From the NCBI GenBank assembly GCA_026415995.1, contig JAOAGB010000040.1, positions 1-22,366 of the forward strand: a stretch of DNA of 22,366 nt. The letters run 5' to 3'. This document shows positions 15,215-22,366 of this stretch, piece by piece. This DNA is from Thermodesulfovibrio sp. GTDB lineage: Bacteria; Nitrospirota; Thermodesulfovibrionia; Thermodesulfovibrionales; Thermodesulfovibrionaceae. The first letter of the stretch is position 1. Every line of letters starts with the position of its first letter. The position numbers were made by a program, and so were the translations under genes. The notes under the pieces were generated by a model. That model was not told the origin of the DNA, searched no databases, and saw only the letters and a list, made by a program, of their open reading frames with translations.

Positions 15215-17257
15215 ATGGAAGAACAAATTCTCCTATTTTTTCATAAAACTATTGCCAATCCTTTTTTAGATTTATTAATGGTGTTTTTTACTGAAAAGGG
15301 ATGGCTATTAGTTTCTATTTTTGTTATGATTTTTCTTTTAAAAAAATACAGAGAAAAACAATATGAAACTATTCTTTATTTTATAATGGCATTGATTGCT
15401 GGTTTTTTCCTTTCTGATTGGTTTTCAGAGGAGATAAAAATTTTAATTAAAAGAATTCGTCCGTGTTGGAAAATCGATTTCAGGCATGTAGTAGGATGTA
15501 CTGCCTCAGGCAGTTTACCTTCTAATCATGCTTCAAATGCATTAGCAGGAGCTTTAATATGTGGACTGTTCCTAAAGTACAATTTTAGTAATGGACTATT
15601 AAAAAAACTTTTATATTTATATATAATCTCTGGTGCTGCATTTGTTTGTATTTCCAGAATCTATTTAGGTGTACATTGGCCTTCAGATGTATTAGCAGGA
15701 GCTCTAATAGGAGCAATAGTTGGCTTTACAACATATCAAATCACTATGAGGATAAATTCTATAAAACGATTGTTTTATTTCTCTCTGATTCTGGTAACTT
15801 TATTCAGAATCTACTTCATCCTCCATTCTCCCGTAGACATTTCTCCTGATGAGGCTCATTACTGGGAGTGGTCAAGAAGACTTGACTTAAGTTATTACTC
15901 AAAAGGTCCAATGATTGCCTATTTAATCGCTTTTTCCACATGGATTTTCGGAGATAACCCTTTAGGAATAAGATTCCTTGCAATAGTATGTTCTTTTTTA
16001 AGCAGCATCTTTGTTTATAGTATTGGTAAGAAGCTTTTTAGTGATAAAGTTGGATACATAGCTGGAGTCCTTTTTCAGCTAATACCTTTATTCTCAGTAT
16101 ACGGAGTAATTTTTACAATTGACAGCCCCTTTATTTTTTTCTGGGTTGTCTCAATTTATCTTTTTTTACTTGCAATAGATGGAAGGAAAGGATACTGGCT
16201 AATTCTTGGAGTTTTTATAGGATTTGGATTGCTTACTAAATATACAATGGCTTTTTTCTATATATGTATGTTTTTCTACCTTTTAAAAATAACAGGAAAA
16301 TCATCTTCTTTACTTCAGTATGGTAGAATAAAAGATTTCAAAAATCCCATGCTTTATTTGTGTATTGTTATTTCTCTTATTGTTTTTTCTCCTGTTATAA
16401 TTTGGAATTTTCAGCATGACTGGGTTACTTTGAAACATACAGCAGGACAGGCGCATATTTATGATGGCTTTAAAATTTCTTTAAAATATTTTGTTGAATT
16501 TTTAGCAAGTCAACTCTTGGTTGTTACACCTTTAGTTTTTATCTCTGCCTTTTATTTTCTTCTTAAGCCTTCTGTTTTAAATCTTCAGCCTAATACAAGA
16601 TGGTTTCTTATTTCCTTTTCAGTACCCATTTTAGTTTTCTTTTTGATTAAAAGCTTACAAGGGAAAGTTCAAGCAAATTGGGCAATGACTGCTTATATTC
16701 CTTTTCTATTAATTATTGCCTATTTTTTCGAAAAGAAGTTATATAGAAAAGTTATTATATCCTCTATAATTCTGGCATTTATTTTTACAGTTTTAAGCTA
16801 TGCCGTGCCTTTTCTAAATTTACCAGCTAAGATGGACCCTTCTTCGAGACTTAAAGGATGGAAAGAACTCGGTATTAAAGTATCCGAAATTAAAAGAGAA
16901 CTTGAAAAGGATGGTGAGGTTTTGATTTTCTCTGATAGATATCAAATATCAAGTGAACTGGCTTTTTACGTAAAAGGAAATCCAACTGTTTATTGTATCA
17001 ATCTTGGAAGGAGGATGAATCAGTATGACCTGTGGCAGCCAATAAATAGCCAACTTAAACCAGAGATAAAGACTCACGGAATTTATGTTATTTATGGAAT
17101 TAAAGAATCCCCTGATATGGAAGTTGTTTCTGCTTTCGAAAAATGTATTCCAGAGAATTTTACAGCCTATAAAAAAGGTGTTAAGATTAGAGATTATACT
17201 ATTTTTAAATGCTATAATTTTAAAGGCATTAATATTAAAAAACCAGAAAATTACTAA
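15215..17257 (+). CDS. PAP2 phosphatase fused to ArnT-like lipid-linked-sugar glycosyltransferase
   Basis: This is a roughly 680-residue membrane protein with two enzymes in one chain (numbering from TTG 15209). The N-terminal 175 residues are a PAP2 lipid phosphatase with all three motifs: Kx6RP (Lys77-Arg84-Pro85), PSNH (104-107) and SRx5Hx3D (Ser149, His156, Asp160). From about residue 190 a GT-C glycosyltransferase of the ArnT/PMT type follows, with the acidic loop PVDISPDEAHYWEWSRR and about ten membrane helices, ending in a soluble C-terminal domain. The first half would recycle a polyprenyl or phosphatidyl phosphate. The second would move sugar from a polyprenyl-phosphate donor onto a lipid or protein. 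The donor synthase and a possible flippase are encoded next. I use the ATG at 15215. A TTG at 15209 lies at the predicted transcription start. Confidence 0.85.
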   Translation: MEEQILLFFHKTIANPFLDLLMVFFTEKGWLLVSIFVMIFLLKKYREKQYETILYFIMALIAGFFLSDWFSEEIKILIKRIRPCWKIDFRHVVGCTASGSLPSNHASNALAGALICGLFLKYNFSNGLLKKLLYLYIISGAAFVCISRIYLGVHWPSDVLAGALIGAIVGFTTYQITMRINSIKRLFYFSLILVTLFRIYFILHSPVDISPDEAHYWEWSRRLDLSYYSKGPMIAYLIAFSTWIFGDNPLGIRFLAIVCSFLSSIFVYSIGKKLFSDKVGYIAGVLFQLIPLFSVYGVIFTIDSPFIFFWVVSIYLFLLAIDGRKGYWLILGVFIGFGLLTKYTMAFFYICMFFYLLKITGKSSSLLQYGRIKDFKNPMLYLCIVISLIVFSPVIIWNFQHDWVTLKHTAGQAHIYDGFKISLKYFVEFLASQLLVVTPLVFISAFYFLLKPSVLNLQPNTRWFLISFSVPILVFFLIKSLQGKVQANWAMTAYIPFLLIIAYFFEKKLYRKVIISSIILAFIFTVLSYAVPFLNLPAKMDPSSRLKGWKELGIKVSEIKRELEKDGEVLIFSDRYQISSELAFYVKGNPTVYCINLGRRMNQYDLWQPINSQLKPEIKTHGIYVIYGIKESPDMEVVSAFEKCIPENFTAYKKGVKIRDYTIFKCYNFKGINIKKPENY

Positions 17258-17262
17258 AGGAG
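17256..17262 (+). promoter_or_regulatory. Ribosome binding site of the glycosyltransferase gene at 17269
   Basis: AAAGGAG ends 6 nt before the ATG at 17269 and overlaps the stop codon of the upstream fusion gene. It fixes the start and indicates normal Shine-Dalgarno initiation for this internal operon gene. Confidence 0.75.
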
Positions 17263-17268
17263 TTAAAA

Positions 17269-18213
17269 ATGAATATATCAATAATTATTCCGCTTTATAA
17301 TGAAGAAGAAAATGTTGAGGAACTCCATACAAAACTTACAGAGACACTAATTAAGCTTCCGATTTCCTATGAAATTATTTATATTGATGATGGCAGTATT
17401 GATAACACACTGAAAATTCTTGAAGAAATTCAGAAAAAGGACCCTAATGTTGTTGTTTTAAGTTTCAGAAGAAATTTTGGACAGACTGCGGCTTTTGCTG
17501 CAGGTTTTGATTTTGCAAGGGGAGAGGTGGTTATCACAATGGATGGAGATTTACAGAATGACCCTGCCGATATACCGAGGCTTCTTGAAGCTATTAAAGA
17601 TGCAGATTTAGTTAGCGGTTGGAGAAAGAAAAGACAGGATCCCTTCTTATCAAGAAGACTTCCTTCAATAATAGCAAACTGGCTAATTGGAAAGGTTACA
17701 GGCGTAAGAATTCATGACTATGGATGTTCTCTTAAAGCATACAGAAGGGAAGTAGTTAAAAATTTAAGGCTTTATGGTGAAATGCACAGATTTATTCCTG
17801 CTCTTGCAAGCTGGTATGGAGTAAAGATAAAAGAAATAGAAGTAAAACATCATCCAAGACATAGAGGCAAATCAAAATATGGAATAGGAAGGACAATAAA
17901 AGTTCTTCTTGATCTTGTTACTGTAAAATTTCTCCATAGTTTTTCTACAAAACCAATACAATTTTTCGGTCCTATTGGTGTTTTGTTTATGTTATTAGGT
18001 ATTATTATTGTTGGTTATTTATTTTTTCTTAAATTATTCAAAGGTATTTCTATAGGTGGCAGACCTTTGCTTCTTGGAGGCTTTTTCTCGGTCTTGATAG
18101 GTTTAAATTTTATCGGCATGGGACTTCTTGGTGAGATGATAGTAAGAGTGTATCATGAAACGCAGAAAAAACCAATTTATATTTTGAAAAAAATTTTAGG
18201 ACCAGGAGATTGA
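17269..18213 (+). CDS. Polyprenyl-phosphate glycosyltransferase (GT2, ArnC/DPM1/GtrB-like)
   Basis: This 314-residue family 2 glycosyltransferase transfers a sugar from a nucleotide donor to undecaprenyl phosphate on the cytoplasmic face. The nucleotide-binding start IIIPLYNEEEN, the YIDDGSIDNT segment (Asp40/Asp41), the metal-binding MDGDLQNDP (91-98) and the conserved acceptor-loop region with HPRHRGKSKYG are all present. Two C-terminal helices (about 225-250 and 264-288) anchor it, as in ArnC and GtrB. It supplies the donor for the ArnT-like enzyme encoded 11 bp upstream. Which sugar it uses cannot be told from sequence, and no aminoarabinose synthesis genes (arnA, arnB, arnD) are in the window. 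Its stop overlaps the next gene's TTG start as TTGA. Confidence 0.92.
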   Translation: MNISIIIPLYNEEENVEELHTKLTETLIKLPISYEIIYIDDGSIDNTLKILEEIQKKDPNVVVLSFRRNFGQTAAFAAGFDFARGEVVITMDGDLQNDPADIPRLLEAIKDADLVSGWRKKRQDPFLSRRLPSIIANWLIGKVTGVRIHDYGCSLKAYRREVVKNLRLYGEMHRFIPALASWYGVKIKEIEVKHHPRHRGKSKYGIGRTIKVLLDLVTVKFLHSFSTKPIQFFGPIGVLFMLLGIIIVGYLFFLKLFKGISIGGRPLLLGGFFSVLIGLNFIGMGLLGEMIVRVYHETQKKPIYILKKILGPGD

Positions 18214-19106
18214 AAAAAAATATAAAATTTATTCTTCGCTTTTTTGTTACTTTAAGCCTTATTTCATATCTCCTAATCAAGGTTGATTTTGATAAATTAT
18301 GGGATATTCTGTCAGAAGTAAATATTTTTCTTTTTTTTATATCATCTTTTCTTTATATCGTTTCCTCATACATATCAACTTTAAGATGGAAATTATTTAT
18401 TTCTTCAAATGCTGATATTACTTTGAATAGATTATTTTCTTTATATATGATAGGATGCTTTTTTAATATTTTTCTTCCAGGCATTATGGGAGGAGATGTG
18501 ATAAAAATTATTTTAATGAGAAAGAAAACAGGGCTTAAAGAAGCAATAAGTTCTGTTTTTCTTGAAAGGTATATGGGGTTTTTGGCTTTGCTTATACTTG
18601 GCATTTCATTTTTTGTAATTTTTTATAAAAAAATGTCAGAAAGCTGGACTATATATCTTATTCCTACAATATTTATCATTTTTTTATTGGGGACAGTATT
18701 TTTATATTTTTTAGGCAGGATTTCGCTTCTAAAAGATTTAAGAGAGTATATTTTTAAAACGGGCAGAAAACTTTTTTTGCAAGCTTTTTTTTATTCTCTA
18801 TTTGTTCAGATTTTAGTCATGATATCTGTTCATATCGTCTTTTGGAGTTTGAATATTAGCATTAATTTTTATGAAATAGTTATATATCTTCCTATAATAA
18901 TTATCTTAACCACTTTACCCATTTCAATATCAGGGCTTGGCGTAAGAGAGTGGGGATTTGTCGTATTTTTTGGTGGTGCTATAGGTTATGAGAAAGCCTT
19001 AGCAGTATCCTTATTATGGTTTTTTTCAGTGGCTCTTGCATCTGTTGTTGGTGGATTGGAATATTTAAAATTTAAGGATTTTATCGATATGCAAGATAAA
19101 CAGTAG
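18210..19106 (+). CDS. LPG-synthase-TM/flippase-like membrane protein (UPF0104 type)
   Basis: This 298-residue protein with about eight membrane helices belongs to the lysylphosphatidylglycerol-synthase transmembrane family (PF03706). Signature segments are YMIGCFFNIFLPGIMGGDVIKI, LERYMGFLALLILG and SISGLGVREWGFVVFF. It lacks the soluble aminoacyl-transferase domain of true MprF, so it is the stand-alone membrane form often found beside glycosyltransferases and proposed to flip or carry lipid-linked substrates. In this operon it could move the polyprenyl-phosphate sugar across the membrane, which is inference. The start is TTG in a TTGA overlap with the glycosyltransferase stop. No other start is available before the first helix. 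Its last 42 nt overlap the convergent HDOD gene. Confidence 0.85.
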   Translation: MKKNIKFILRFFVTLSLISYLLIKVDFDKLWDILSEVNIFLFFISSFLYIVSSYISTLRWKLFISSNADITLNRLFSLYMIGCFFNIFLPGIMGGDVIKIILMRKKTGLKEAISSVFLERYMGFLALLILGISFFVIFYKKMSESWTIYLIPTIFIIFLLGTVFLYFLGRISLLKDLREYIFKTGRKLFLQAFFYSLFVQILVMISVHIVFWSLNISINFYEIVIYLPIIIILTTLPISISGLGVREWGFVVFFGGAIGYEKALAVSLLWFFSVALASVVGGLEYLKFKDFIDMQDKQ

Positions 19107-20627
19107 CCTCTTTAAATCTCGGAGATTGTTAGGAAATGAGTCAGTTTTTAATTTTTCAATCATCACGGGATCTTCAAGTTCCTTTTCGATTTGAAGCCTG
19201 TATTTTCTTATTATTTCATCTGCAATATAAAAAATGTCTTCTTTTCTCTCTCTTAATGGCAGAATTTTAAAAAAAACAGGATTTAAAAGTTTTATAAGCG
19301 ATTGGGAAAACTCTTCTTTAGCTATTTTTGTTCTAATATCTTCTCTTCCTATAAGAATAAATTTAATATCATTAATTTCTGTAGGATTTATTTCTCCAAC
19401 TCTATAGAAAATTTTATCTCTAATTGCTTTTTCAAGTTTTATCTGAAAATCAAGTGGCATACTGTCAAACTCTTTTATTACAAGTGTTCCACCTTCTGCA
19501 CTTTTTAAGATACCTTTTTTACCCTTTTTACCTTTAAATCCTTCTTTTATACCAAAAAATTCTTCCTCTAACGATTCACTATCTACGTCAGCAAAAATCA
19601 TAAGGAAAGGCTTGTCCTTACGAGGATTTTCATCGTCGTGATGAAGAGCAGCGGCAAGAAGTCTTTTTCCAACTGCTGTTTCACCGTAAATATATATATT
19701 TCTATCTTTTGCATTTTCTTTAAATAGTTCTTCAAGCATTTTTGAGAAGACAGGACTTTTTGATTTAAACTGAAATTTCTTAAACTGATAAAAATCTTCG
19801 GTAGAAAATTTTATTTCATCGATTATATCAAATGTTTTACAAATACCGATAAATCTGTCCATGGCATTTTGTAATATATCTATGGAGTCACTCTCTTTAA
19901 TGCTAAAGTATCTTTTTGAGAGTTCTAAAAAAAGTTCTCTGTTATCTACTACCGAAGGAAACATTAAAGCCTGGGCTCCATATGCTGATAGATCCGAAAG
20001 AAGGGCTAACTCATAGGATATTTGCAATTCTGATCCCTTTAGCGGTTTAACATCCTTTATAATTTTCTGTCCTTTATTAAAAATTTTATTGAGAAAATTA
20101 ATGGTATTTCTGTAAATAGGAGGAGTTAGAATGTTACGCTGAGCAGACTCTATATTATTGGTTCCAAAAATTGTATTTTCAATGAAAACTCTATCTTCAA
20201 GAGGAAGTTTTATCAAAAAATTAATTATTCTTCTATATTTAGGAAATTCATTCATCATGAATAGTAAACTTAAACAAGGAATCAATCCAGCAAAAAACGC
20301 TTCATCCCGATGGATATTAGTGCTTTTTTCAACTATTAAAGAGGAGATTTCTGCACTTAAAACTCCATAAATCCAGATTTGTAAATCCTCTTCTTCGAGA
20401 AAAAGGTCTCTTTCAAGGATAATATTTTTAATTCTCTGGATTCCCAAATAGTTTACTATCTGAGAAAAATTAGTTATCTCCTTAGAAACTAAATTTTTAT
20501 TAACTTCACGAATTAAGAGAAATGCAATGGCAGGATCATACTTTAGTATAAAAGGAGATTTATCAAGCTCTTCATCAATAACTGTCTTAAATTTTGATAT
20601 CGTATGTTTAAATACAGGTAATGACAT
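19065..20627 (-). CDS. HDOD protein fused to a degenerate sigma-54-activator AAA+ domain
   Basis: This is a 520-residue two-part protein. Residues about 25-240 look like an HDOD domain (DPAIAFLLIREVN, ITNFSQIVNYLGIQRIKNIIL, DEAFFAGLIPCLSLLF), a signalling fold without HD catalytic residues. Residues about 290-510 resemble the AAA+ domain of NtrC-type activators: GETAVGKR (315-322) as Walker A, GGTLVIKEF (379-387) in place of Walker B GGTLFLDEI, and LPLRERKEDI (456-465). The Walker B Asp is Lys385, the GAFTGA loop that contacts sigma-54 is replaced by EGFKGK, the arginine-finger region lacks its arginines, and no DNA-binding helix-turn-helix follows. It is probably not an active sigma-54 activator but a binding or signalling protein. 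A TATAAT box ends 10 nt before the ATG, and no Shine-Dalgarno site is seen. Confidence 0.8.
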   Translation of the reverse strand: MSLPVFKHTISKFKTVIDEELDKSPFILKYDPAIAFLLIREVNKNLVSKEITNFSQIVNYLGIQRIKNIILERDLFLEEEDLQIWIYGVLSAEISSLIVEKSTNIHRDEAFFAGLIPCLSLLFMMNEFPKYRRIINFLIKLPLEDRVFIENTIFGTNNIESAQRNILTPPIYRNTINFLNKIFNKGQKIIKDVKPLKGSELQISYELALLSDLSAYGAQALMFPSVVDNRELFLELSKRYFSIKESDSIDILQNAMDRFIGICKTFDIIDEIKFSTEDFYQFKKFQFKSKSPVFSKMLEELFKENAKDRNIYIYGETAVGKRLLAAALHHDDENPRKDKPFLMIFADVDSESLEEEFFGIKEGFKGKKGKKGILKSAEGGTLVIKEFDSMPLDFQIKLEKAIRDKIFYRVGEINPTEINDIKFILIGREDIRTKIAKEEFSQSLIKLLNPVFFKILPLRERKEDIFYIADEIIRKYRLQIEKELEDPVMIEKLKTDSFPNNLRDLKRLLFILHIDKILKF

Positions 20628-20650
20628 GTATTTCTCTATTATAATAAAAT
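20621..20650 (+). promoter_or_regulatory. Candidate promoter for mnmG
   Basis: ATGACA (20621-20626, one mismatch to the -35 consensus) is followed after 18 bp by TAAAAT (20645-20650). It starts inside the first codons of the divergent HDOD gene and would leave an mRNA leader of about 30 nt before the mnmG ATG at 20687. It partly overlaps the symmetric ATTATAAT element. Confidence 0.45.
20638..20645. promoter_or_regulatory. Self-complementary ATTATAAT between divergent genes
   Basis: ATTATAAT is its own reverse complement, so TATAAT is present on both strands (+ 20640-20645, - 20643-20638). The - strand copy ends 10 nt before the HDOD ATG and would give a leader of only about 4 nt. The + strand copy could serve mnmG. 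The -35 regions are weak, so this is tentative. Confidence 0.4.
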
Positions 20651-20686
20651 AAGAATCAAAATGAAAGGATAAATTTAATTATAAAA

Positions 20687-22366
20687 ATGTATAAGGAAAA
20701 GGATTTTGACATAATTGTTGTGGGAGCAGGACATGCAGGCTGTGAAGCAGCAGCTGCTTGTGCAAAATTGGGGCTAAACACAGCACTTTTTACTATATAT
20801 CTTGATACAATTGCTCAGCTTAGCTGTAATCCTGCAATTGGAGGACTTGCAAAGGGGCATCTTGTTAGGGAAATAGATGCTCTTGGTGGCATAATGGCAA
20901 AAGTTACAGATATGGCAGGTATACAGTTTAGAATGCTTAACCGTTCAAAGGGACCTGCTGTATGGTCTTTACGTGCTCAGGCAGACAGAATCCTTTATAA
21001 TGTGTGCATGCGAAAACTGCTTGAAGATATAAAGAATTTATCCATAAAACAGGCAATGGTGGACGAGATTGTTGTAGAAAACGGAAGAGTTAAAGGCATC
21101 ATCACTTCTCTCGGTGTATTTTATGGTGCAAAGGCGGTGATAATAACGCCAGGAACCTTCCTTAATGGATTGATTCATATAGGGCTTGATTGCTTTGAAG
21201 CAGGCAGAGCAGGTGAGTTTCCTTCAAAAAAGCTCTCTGAATCTATAAAAAAATTGGGGCTTAATATGGGAAGATTAAAAACAGGAACACCTCCAAGAAT
21301 AGATGCAAAGACAATAGATTTTTCTAAAACAGAAGAGCAGTATGGAGATAATCCACCAATTCCTTTTTCCTATTCAACAAAGGAAATCACAAATCCGCAG
21401 GTTCCTTGCTATGTAACCTATACAAATGAAAAAACTCATCAAATAATTCTTAATAATCTTGACCGTTCACCTCTATACAGCGGAAGAATAAAAGGAATAG
21501 GACCGCGTTACTGTCCTTCTATTGAGGATAAGATCGTTAAATTCAAAGAAAAACCAAGACACCAAATATTCCTTGAACCTGAAGGATTAAACAGAAAAGA
21601 ATATTATGCCAATGGAATTTCTACTTCTTTGCCCTATGATGTTCAGATAGCTTTTTTAAGAACAATTCCTGGGCTTGAAGAGGCTGAAATAATGAGACCA
21701 GGCTATGCAATTGAGTATGACTTTGTCTATCCTATTCAGATTAAACATACCCTTGAAGTAAAGGGGATAGAGGGATTGTATCTCGCAGGTCAGATAAACG
21801 GAACAAGCGGATATGAAGAAGCCGCAGCGCAAGGACTAATGGCAGGTATAAATGCAGCCCTGAAAATAAAGGGTGAACAAGCTTTTATACTTGGCAGAGA
21901 TGAGGCATATATAGGAGTTTTGATTGATGATCTTGTTACAAAGGGAACACAAGAACCTTACAGAATGTTTACGTCCCGTGCAGAGTTTAGACTACTTCTT
22001 AGACATGATAATGCTGATTTGAGGCTCAGGGATTATGGATATAAAATCGGACTTGTTGATGAAGAAACCTATGAAGAGTTTAGGGAGAAAAGGGAGTTAC
22101 TTAATTCAGAAATAAAGAGACTAAAGTCAACCCTAATAAAACCATCAGAAGAAATAAATAGAGCTCTTATAGAGGCAGGCACAACACCCATAGAAGAAGC
22201 TATCTTTATAGACAAACTTATTAAAAGGCCAGAACTTAACTATGAATTTATAAAGAAATTTTCACCTTCGCAAAGAAATCTATCAAGAGAGATTGAAGAG
22301 CTTGTAGAGATTCATATTAAATACGAAGGGTATATTGCTAAGCAGACTGAACTTGTTCAAAGAATG
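20687..22366 (+). CDS. mnmG: MnmG (GidA) tRNA wobble-uridine modification enzyme, 3' end outside window
   Basis: This is the first 560 codons of MnmG, the FAD enzyme that works with the GTPase MnmE to install carboxymethylaminomethyl groups at U34 of tRNA. The FAD-binding motif VVGAGHAGCEAA is at the N-terminus. It is followed by the family signature NPAIGGLAKGHLVREIDALGG and KGPAVWSLRAQADR. The two conserved cysteines are in PQVPCY and GPRYCPSIEDK. The frame stays open to the last base. A complete protein is about 620-630 residues, so roughly 60-70 are missing. The start has no close Shine-Dalgarno site; an AAAGGA lies 17 nt upstream, which is too far for normal use. In many bacteria mnmG is near mnmE or rsmG, but its downstream neighbour here is outside the window. 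Confidence 0.97.
   Translation, partial: MYKEKDFDIIVVGAGHAGCEAAAACAKLGLNTALFTIYLDTIAQLSCNPAIGGLAKGHLVREIDALGGIMAKVTDMAGIQFRMLNRSKGPAVWSLRAQADRILYNVCMRKLLEDIKNLSIKQAMVDEIVVENGRVKGIITSLGVFYGAKAVIITPGTFLNGLIHIGLDCFEAGRAGEFPSKKLSESIKKLGLNMGRLKTGTPPRIDAKTIDFSKTEEQYGDNPPIPFSYSTKEITNPQVPCYVTYTNEKTHQIILNNLDRSPLYSGRIKGIGPRYCPSIEDKIVKFKEKPRHQIFLEPEGLNRKEYYANGISTSLPYDVQIAFLRTIPGLEEAEIMRPGYAIEYDFVYPIQIKHTLEVKGIEGLYLAGQINGTSGYEEAAAQGLMAGINAALKIKGEQAFILGRDEAYIGVLIDDLVTKGTQEPYRMFTSRAEFRLLLRHDNADLRLRDYGYKIGLVDEETYEEFREKRELLNSEIKRLKSTLIKPSEEINRALIEAGTTPIEEAIFIDKLIKRPELNYEFIKKFSPSQRNLSREIEELVEIHIKYEGYIAKQTELVQRM

Noticed and set aside
15179..15226. N-terminal extension of the ferredoxin frame up to 15226
   Set aside because: It runs through the palindromic promoter, lacks a Shine-Dalgarno site, and the extra 16 residues do not resemble the start of this ferredoxin family. 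The ATG at 15178 fits better.
15215..19106. Aminoarabinose (Arn) lipid A modification operon
   Set aside because: ArnC- and ArnT-like proteins are present, but no arnA, arnB, arnD, arnE or arnF homologue is in the window, so the sugar cannot be named.
19065..20627. Active sigma-54-dependent transcription activator
   Set aside because: The GAFTGA loop, Walker B Asp, arginine fingers and DNA-binding domain are missing or replaced.
1..22366. CRISPR arrays, tRNA/rRNA genes, insertion sequences, prophage or long direct repeats
   Set aside because: Reading both strands I saw no regularly spaced repeats, tRNA-like cloverleaf, transposase or integrase motifs. Coding density leaves almost no room for them.

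Overview
The window is a dense, AT-rich bacterial segment with almost no intergenic space. The organism is probably a thermophilic or anaerobic Gram-negative bacterium. This rests on type II secretion/type IV pilus-type assembly genes, a tungsten-type aldehyde:ferredoxin oxidoreductase with a polyferredoxin partner, many Lys/Glu/Ile-rich proteins, and envelope lipid and glycan genes. My guess is Nitrospirota (Thermodesulfovibrio-like), but that is an impression and not something the sequence proves. I see no rRNA, tRNA, CRISPR array, insertion sequence or phage gene. The longest non-coding stretch is about 80 bp.

Layout: (1) 1-2680, + strand: the end of a GspE/PilB ATPase, a GspF/PilC platform protein and an ExeA/MshM-type AAA ATPase, joined by ATGA overlaps. 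(2) 8100-2684, - strand: PsiE-like protein, P-type cation ATPase, site-2-type protease with CBS domains, and a membrane protein built as a tandem duplication. (3) 8180-8392, + strand: a small amphi-Trp-type protein with its own promoter. (4) 15178-8399, - strand: four-cluster ferredoxin, aldehyde:ferredoxin oxidoreductase, NfeD serine protease, CerR-like NAD-dependent reductase, serine palmitoyltransferase-like enzyme and a YghO/bCerS-like acyltransferase. (5) 15215-19106, + strand: a PAP2 phosphatase fused to an ArnT-like glycosyltransferase, a polyprenyl-phosphate glycosyltransferase and an LPG-synthase/flippase-type membrane protein. (6) 20627-19065, - strand: an HDOD protein fused to a degenerate sigma-54-activator AAA+ domain. 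(7) 20687-end, + strand: mnmG, cut by the window end.

How the genes may work together: the last three genes of region 4 match the three enzyme types known from bacterial ceramide synthesis (Spt, CerR, bCerS). They sit downstream of an NfeD protease, a family elsewhere paired with raft-type SPFH proteins. Diverging from this run is a self-contained module for making, flipping, transferring and recycling a lipid-linked sugar. The two arms share a 31-40 bp control region containing a 24-bp perfect palindrome, which puts an ideal extended -10 box (TGTTATAAT) on each strand. I infer an envelope sphingolipid/glycolipid island under one bidirectional promoter.

A recurring feature is a -10-like hexamer only 6-10 nt before a start codon that lacks a Shine-Dalgarno sequence (ferredoxin, nfeD, psiE-like and HDOD genes). 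This suggests leaderless mRNAs. Other genes (8180, 10807, 17269) have clear Shine-Dalgarno sites.
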